Origin: SIG714 sp045629725
GTDB lineage: Bacteria > Bacillota > Clostridia > Oscillospirales > CAG-272
Assembly: GCA_045629725.1 (NCBI GenBank)
Contig: JAZQRT010000094.1
Location: 1 to 9,493 of the forward strand
DNA: 9,493 nt
Reading direction: 5' to 3'
The notes below the pieces were generated by a model. It saw nothing but the letters and a program-made list of their open reading frames with translations. It made no database searches and was not told where the DNA came from. Each line of letters begins with the position of its first letter. Positions within the stretch are counted from its first letter, which is position 1. The translations under genes and the position numbers were made by a program. Shown one piece after another: positions 6,079 through 9,493 of the stretch.

Positions 6079-6558
6079 CTATTCTTCCTTGATCATACCC
6101 TCAAGACTTAGGATGATGCTTTTGAAAACCTTATAAAAGCATTCTCTTTCTTCTTCGGTAAAATCCCCCGTGGTTATCTCAACGGATTCAACAATTATAT
6201 TGCCGATCCTGCTGTTATATTCCTCGCCTAAGGGAGAAAGCTTTATGACGGTTCTGTATTTCCTTTTTGATTCAATATCAGTAGGAACTACGAGTCCCTT
6301 TTGCGTAAGATCAAGAACGGTTCTTGACACCGCCGCTTTATCCTCATTACACAGCTTGCAAAGCTCAGTTGCCGTAAGTCCTTCGGGATTTTTTCCGAGA
6401 TAGTGCATACACATCACGTGGTTGCCCCTGAGTCCCATGGATTCCGTCACTTGATTTTTTAATCTTGAAAGCGTTTTGTAGGCTCTTGTTACGGTATTAA
6501 CAAAGCTTTCAAATTTTTCGTTGTATTCCTCTGCGATTGTTGGTTTTGTTTGCTTCAT
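6079..6558 (-). CDS. MarR-family transcriptional regulator
   Basis: MarR proteins are dimeric winged helix-turn-helix regulators that bind short inverted repeats and often release DNA on binding small ligands. The 159-residue product shows an N-terminal dimer helix (about 8-38), the helix-turn-helix LTATELCKLCNEDKAAVSRTV (61-81) with its recognition helix around KAAVSRTVLDLTQKGLV, a wing (DIESKRKYRTVIKLSPLG, 94-111) and C-terminal dimer helices (113-157). Length is typical. It follows fakA by 5 bp with a weak ribosome site (ACAGAG), suggesting translational coupling. Being in the fakB-fakA operon makes those genes its likely targets, by analogy with FabT, a MarR-type lipid regulator of streptococci. 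Sequence similarity to FabT itself is not obvious to me. The inverted repeat at the operon promoter is a candidate operator. Confidence 0.93.
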   Translation of the reverse strand: MKQTKPTIAEEYNEKFESFVNTVTRAYKTLSRLKNQVTESMGLRGNHVMCMHYLGKNPEGLTATELCKLCNEDKAAVSRTVLDLTQKGLVVPTDIESKRKYRTVIKLSPLGEEYNSRIGNIIVESVEITTGDFTEEERECFYKVFKSIILSLEGMIKEE

Positions 6559-6563
6559 CTCTG

Positions 6564-8240
6564 TTATTCTGCCGCTATAATATAATCGTATACGGGCTGT
6601 CCGCCGTTTATAAGAGAAACGTCTGCGTCGTCTGAAAGCTTGGACTGAAGAATACCCATAGCTTCTTCCGCTTCTTCATCCTTTATGTTTTCACCGTAGA
6701 ATACAGTGAGGAAGTTCGCATCTGCAAAAACCTCGGAAATCGCCTTGATGCAATCCTTAGCCTCGTCCGCAGCGCAAATGATCTTACCGTCAACGATGGC
6801 GATAAGCTGACCGTCCTTGATCTGTACGCCTTCGATGGACGTATCTCTTACAGCATAAGTAACCTGTGCTGTGCGTACAACGCTTATAGCTTCTGTCATT
6901 TCCTCTGTATTGGTTTCAAGATCTGCATCGGGATTGTATGCGATCATTGCGGAAATACCCTGGGGAACTGTCTTTGTGGGAAGAACGATAACGTTTCTTT
7001 CCTCAACGAGCTTTGCCGCCTGAACCGCAACAAGATAAATGTTCTTGTTGTTGGGAAGAACGAATACGTTCTTTGCGGGTGTTCTCTTTGCCGCGTTGAT
7101 AATATCCTGTGTGCTGGGGTTCATTGTCTGTCCGCCGAACACGATCTTATCTACGCCGAGGTCGATGAAGGTATCTCTGATTCCCTCACCCATGCAAATG
7201 CTTACGATTCCGAAATCCTTTTCAACGGGAACCGCCTCGATATTTGCGTCCTCCTGAACGGGAACTGCCACAGGCTTTGCGGGAGCTGATTCACCCTTTT
7301 CTGCGCTTGCCATTGTGGAGTGCTGAAGCTTCATGTTTTCAACCTTCATGCTCTCGATCTCACCGTATTCAAGCGCCTTTTCGATGATCTGACCGGGATG
7401 GTTCGTGTGAACGTGGATCTTGATGATCTCCTCGTCATCCACAAATACAACGCTGTCACCCATAGCGCAAGCAAAATCATTGAACTCACTTGCAGTGCCC
7501 TCTCCGCGGTACTTCTTCTTCTTTGCAACGATACATTCTGTGCAGTATGTAAATGTGATCGCACTTGCATCAAAGTCGGAGAACGTTGCGCTCTGCTGCT
7601 CTGTTACCACGTCCTCGTTTGCCTGAATGGGCTCCTTTTTGAGAGCTGCAAGCATACCTGTGATGAGGAGCATAAATCCGAATCCGCCCGCATCAACAAC
7701 CTGTGCCTCGCGAAGCACGGGGAGAAGCTCGGGTGTTCTTGCAAGTGTATCCTCACCTGTTTCCTTGATATATGTGAAAAGTCCAACGATATCGTCCTTG
7801 TACTTATCCTTTGCCGCTTCCTCTGCCTTCTCGGAGCAAACTCTCATTACAGTAAGGATAGTACCCTCTGTGGGCTGCATTACCGCCTTGTATGCCTCTG
7901 CTGTTCCGCGCTTCATCGCTCTTGCAACGTCTGCGGGTGTTGCGGTTTCAAGGCCTTTCAGTTCCTTTGCCATTCCTCTGAAGAACAAAGAAAGGATAGC
8001 GCCGGAGTTACCTCTTGCGGAACGAAGAACCATGTCCGCAACCTTCTGAGCGCAATCGGCAACTGAACCGTCAAAGTGTTCAAGTGCACGTACCGTGCTC
8101 ATTGTGAGCGTCATATTGATACCTGTATCTCCGTCGGGAACAGGAAATACGTTCATGTTGTTTACGTCTACCTTGTTGTTATCCAACGAGTTTGTCGCGG
8201 ATATAAGCATTTCTTTTAATGTCTGTCCATTAATTTCCAT
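6564..8240 (-). CDS. fakA: Fatty acid kinase catalytic subunit FakA (DAK/DhaL-domain protein)
   Basis: FakA phosphorylates fatty acids carried by a DegV-type FakB partner, giving acyl-phosphate for PlsX/PlsY phospholipid synthesis. Domains of the 558-residue product are an N-terminal DhaL nucleotide-binding domain (about 5-200) with the Mg-ATP motif PVPDGDTGINM (33-43), ARGNSGA (75-81) and VVDAGGFGF (181-189); a middle domain with YCTEC (232-236) and HVHTNHPG (276-283), whose Cys and two His fit the zinc site described for this family; an Ala/Pro/Glu linker (about 305-335); and a C-terminal FakB-docking-like domain (about 340-558). I chose the ATG at 8240. A TTG two codons upstream would also be in frame, but AGAGG is only three bases from it and nine from the ATG, and MEINGQ fits the family start. 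It begins 6 bp after degV. Substrate specificity is inferred from the family. Confidence 0.94.
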   Translation of the reverse strand: MEINGQTLKEMLISATNSLDNNKVDVNNMNVFPVPDGDTGINMTLTMSTVRALEHFDGSVADCAQKVADMVLRSARGNSGAILSLFFRGMAKELKGLETATPADVARAMKRGTAEAYKAVMQPTEGTILTVMRVCSEKAEEAAKDKYKDDIVGLFTYIKETGEDTLARTPELLPVLREAQVVDAGGFGFMLLITGMLAALKKEPIQANEDVVTEQQSATFSDFDASAITFTYCTECIVAKKKKYRGEGTASEFNDFACAMGDSVVFVDDEEIIKIHVHTNHPGQIIEKALEYGEIESMKVENMKLQHSTMASAEKGESAPAKPVAVPVQEDANIEAVPVEKDFGIVSICMGEGIRDTFIDLGVDKIVFGGQTMNPSTQDIINAAKRTPAKNVFVLPNNKNIYLVAVQAAKLVEERNVIVLPTKTVPQGISAMIAYNPDADLETNTEEMTEAISVVRTAQVTYAVRDTSIEGVQIKDGQLIAIVDGKIICAADEAKDCIKAISEVFADANFLTVFYGENIKDEEAEEAMGILQSKLSDDADVSLINGGQPVYDYIIAAE

Positions 8241-8246
8241 AATCAA

Positions 8247-9116
8247 TTACCTCTGTGTTCCAACATAGAATAAAGCAAGTGTTCCGGGGCCGCTGTGTGA
8301 TCCGATTACGGGTCCTACGTATGATATTACAACGTCTTTGATTCCAAGCTCGTTTTTGATCCTGCCTGCAAGATACTCCGCATCCTCAATGCAGTCGCCG
8401 TGGCTGATGAATGCAACGGTATTCTCCTCGGGGATCATTGAATTTTTCATATTATCAAACATTGCGTTGATCGCCGCTTTTCTGCCCTTTGCCTTTGAAA
8501 CATTGATAAGCTTACCTGCGTTATCAACGTGAAGAACGGGCTTGATGGAAAGCATCGTTCCAAGCACCGCAGTTGCAGCGTTTACTCTGCCTCCGCGCTT
8601 GAGGAAGAACAGATCGTCAACAGTGAACCAGTGGCAGAGCTTGAGCTTCAAGCCCTCAACGTAGTCACGCACTTCTTCGATAGTTGCACCGCTTTCCTTC
8701 TTCTTGCAAGCAAGGTAAACGATGAGTCCCTGCCCCATTGATGCACAAAGAGTATCAACGGCATAGAGCTTTCTGTCGGGATATTCCTCCTGCATGTCAC
8801 CAAGAGCAACTGTTGCGGAAGAATAGGTGCTGCTGAGTCCGGATGAAAATCCGAGATAAAGTATGTCGGTTTCACTCTCGGAGAGTATTTGCGAGAAAAG
8901 ATCGGTAAATCTTCCGATGCTTACCGCAGATGTGGAAATGGTCTTTTTTGCGCGAAGCTTTGCATAAACATCTTTAATATCAACGGCATTATTGGGCACC
9001 GAGCCCGCCTCACCCTCGATAACAATGTCAAGCTGGGCAACCTTTATCCCAAGCTCCGTTTCCATTTCCCGCGTCATATCGATGCTGGAATCGGTTACAA
9101 TTACAAAATCTCTCAT
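8247..9116 (-). CDS. DegV family fatty acid-binding protein (FakB-type)
   Basis: DegV/FakB proteins hold one fatty acid and present its carboxylate to FakA for phosphorylation. The 289-residue protein has the usual length and motifs: VTDSSIDM (7-14), TSAVSIG (62-68, ligand carboxylate loop), YLGFSSGLSSTYSSA (87-101, with the phosphate/carboxylate Ser), AVDTLCASMGQG (119-130), FFLKRGGRVNAATAVLG (170-186), LSIKPVLHVD (189-198) and GSHSGPGTLALFYVG (272-286, conserved His). The loop TSAVSIG differs from the more common TSQPS-type form, which could affect ligand preference. No signal peptide is seen, consistent with a cytoplasmic protein. The ATG has an AAGGAG ribosome site at five bases. It is the first gene of the operon, directly upstream of fakA; which fakB paralogue it is cannot be told. 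Confidence 0.94.
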   Translation of the reverse strand: MRDFVIVTDSSIDMTREMETELGIKVAQLDIVIEGEAGSVPNNAVDIKDVYAKLRAKKTISTSAVSIGRFTDLFSQILSESETDILYLGFSSGLSSTYSSATVALGDMQEEYPDRKLYAVDTLCASMGQGLIVYLACKKKESGATIEEVRDYVEGLKLKLCHWFTVDDLFFLKRGGRVNAATAVLGTMLSIKPVLHVDNAGKLINVSKAKGRKAAINAMFDNMKNSMIPEENTVAFISHGDCIEDAEYLAGRIKNELGIKDVVISYVGPVIGSHSGPGTLALFYVGTQR

Positions 9117-9138
9117 ATCTACTCCTTGAAAAAGTAAA

Positions 9139-9155
9139 TTTGTTCATTAATCAAA
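9139..9155. promoter_or_regulatory. Second, imperfect inverted repeat in the degV leader
   Basis: On the plus strand TTTGTTCATTAATCAAA pairs at six of eight symmetric positions. On the minus strand its flank reads AGTTTGATTA, which matches the left half of the FabT box as I recall it (AGTTTGATTATCAAATT). The right half does not match at the same spacing. It may be a weaker second regulator site, or chance in AT-rich DNA. Confidence 0.3.
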
Positions 9156-9160
9156 CTATA

Positions 9161-9176
9161 TGTTGATAATTCAACA
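9161..9176. promoter_or_regulatory. Candidate MarR operator at the fakB-fakA-marR transcription start
   Basis: TGTTGA (9161-9166) and TCAACA (9171-9176) are exact inverted six-base arms separated by TAAT. The site begins five bases past the -10 box of the degV promoter, so it covers the predicted transcription start, where a bound repressor would block polymerase. Size and symmetry are typical of MarR-family operators, and a MarR gene is the third gene of this operon. A further TCAACA half-site (9207-9212) overlaps the -35 box. Binding is inferred, not shown. Confidence 0.55.
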
Positions 9177-9181
9177 AATAC

Positions 9182-9210
9182 ATTCTATCATATTATGAAA
9201 CAAATGTCAA
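9182..9210 (-). promoter_or_regulatory. Sigma-A promoter of the fakB-fakA-marR operon
   Basis: On the minus strand TTGACA (9210-9205) is followed after 17 bases by TAGAAT (9187-9182), with an extended -10 TG (TGATAGAAT). The start is predicted near 9175, giving a leader of roughly 60 bases before the degV ATG at 9116. An inverted repeat sits at the start site. Confidence 0.85.
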
Positions 9211-9394
9211 CATATTTTTTGCCCAAAACTATATACAAAACATGAACGTTTTTAAATGATTTGTATATTTTTCGGGATTTTACCTTTGTTTTAAACATAA
9301 AATCCGCTGTTTTATCATAAAATCGAGGGATTAATCCACGTTCTAAAAAGTTACAATTTGTTTCATCCGAAAATATTTTAAACGCAAAAAAAGA

Positions 9395-9423
9395 TTGACA
9401 AATCAAGAAAAATGTTGTATATT
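9395..9423 (+). promoter_or_regulatory. Sigma-A promoter of tRNA-Leu
   Basis: TTGACA (9395-9400) is followed after 17 bases by TATATT (9418-9423), about 36 bases before the tRNA. The -35 box lies inside TTGACAAATCAA, an inverted repeat TTGA-N4-TCAA with the same arm spacing as the inner part of the fakB operator candidate. Confidence 0.85.
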
Positions 9424-9459
9424 ACTGTTTGATACGTTTATGATATCAAGGTATTATCC

Positions 9460-9493
9460 GCGCCTGTGGTGGAATTGGCAGACACGTTGGATT
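9460..9493 (+). tRNA. tRNA-Leu, 5' half (cut by window edge before the anticodon)
   Basis: Acceptor strand GCGCCTG (9460-9466), then TG, D-stem GTG (9469-9471), D-loop GAATTGGCAGA, D-stem CAC (9483-9485), G26, anticodon stem TTGGA (9487-9491) and loop TT (9492-9493). The D-arm pattern GTGGAATTGGCAGACAC is characteristic of bacterial leucine tRNAs. The window ends at the base before the anticodon, so the codon read cannot be stated. The acceptor 3' strand and long variable arm lie outside. Confidence 0.92.

Larger units (their letters stand above)
9117..9459. other. Divergent intergenic region between fakB and tRNA-Leu
   Basis: This AT-rich 343-bp stretch holds the degV leader, operator-like repeats (9139-9176), the degV promoter (9182-9210) and the tRNA promoter (9395-9423). 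Between 9211 and 9394 I see no gene, only weak AT-only pairing such as ATAAAA with TTTTAT near 9298-9316 and two copies of CATAAAATC near 9297 and 9319. A 72-codon open frame on the minus strand across it looks accidental. Confidence 0.7.

Noticed and set aside
7320..8066. 248-codon open frame on the plus strand
   Set aside because: It lies wholly antisense to fakA, is extremely rich in Cys and Leu, and matches no family; it is a by-product of fakA codon use.
8241..8246. TTG start two codons upstream for fakA
   Set aside because: The Shine-Dalgarno AGAGG is only three bases from the TTG but nine from the ATG at 8240, and the family N-terminus fits the ATG.
9295..9327. ATAAAA/TTTTAT hairpin and repeated CATAAAATC in the AT-rich spacer
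   Set aside because: The stem has no GC pairs and no T-tract; this is expected by chance in such AT-rich DNA.
9188..9406. 72-codon open frame on the minus strand between degV and tRNA-Leu
   Set aside because: It overlaps the degV -35 region and the tRNA promoter, has no ribosome site that I could see, and its composition reflects AT-rich non-coding DNA.
1..9493. CRISPR array, phage or transposase genes, defence system
   Set aside because: No regularly spaced repeats and no reading frame with integrase, transposase, nuclease or toxin features; apart from the intergenic block the window is core chromosome.

Overview
The window looks like a chromosomal segment of a Gram-positive anaerobe of class Clostridia (Bacillota), perhaps a gut Oscillospirales/Ruminococcaceae-type organism. 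The basis is the gene order yicC-remA-gmk-rpoZ-priA-def, a FakA/FakB (DAK-DegV) pair, AGGAGG-type ribosome binding sites, consensus sigma-A promoters and moderate GC. The genus-level guess is inference. Every protein gene lies on the minus strand, so the window is described from high to low coordinates. No phage, CRISPR, IS element or frameshifted gene was seen.

Right end (about 9117-9493): an AT-rich divergent intergenic region. On the plus strand, a strong promoter (TTGACA-17-TATATT) drives a tRNA-Leu that the window end cuts just before its anticodon. On the minus strand, a TTGACA-17-TAGAAT promoter drives the next operon. An inverted repeat, TGTTGA-N4-TCAACA, sits at its predicted transcription start.

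Lipid operon (6079-9116): degV/fakB, fakA and a MarR-family regulator are packed with gaps of about 6 bp or less. FakB-type proteins bind a fatty acid and FakA phosphorylates it, which supplies acyl-phosphate for phospholipid synthesis. The co-transcribed MarR protein and the inverted repeat suggest an autoregulated, perhaps lipid-responsive, circuit. This is the most interesting hypothesis in the window. Next comes a small P-loop kinase-like gene of unknown substrate (5477-5995), separated from marR by a GC-rich hairpin.

Intergenic region 5134-5476: this holds AT and GC hairpins downstream of the kinase gene, a GC-rich segment resembling the dispersed intergenic repeats of Clostridia (core GTAGGGGCGCC on the minus strand), and a perfect-consensus extended -10 promoter for the next operon.

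Housekeeping operon (1-5133): yicC (RNase), remA (DUF370 DNA-binding regulator), gmk (guanylate kinase), rpoZ (RNA polymerase omega), priA (replication restart helicase) and def (peptide deformylase, C-terminus beyond the window). It links RNA turnover, GMP phosphorylation, transcription, replication restart and protein maturation. coaBC, often found between rpoZ and priA in this order, is absent. In its place is a 136-bp spacer with a long hairpin.
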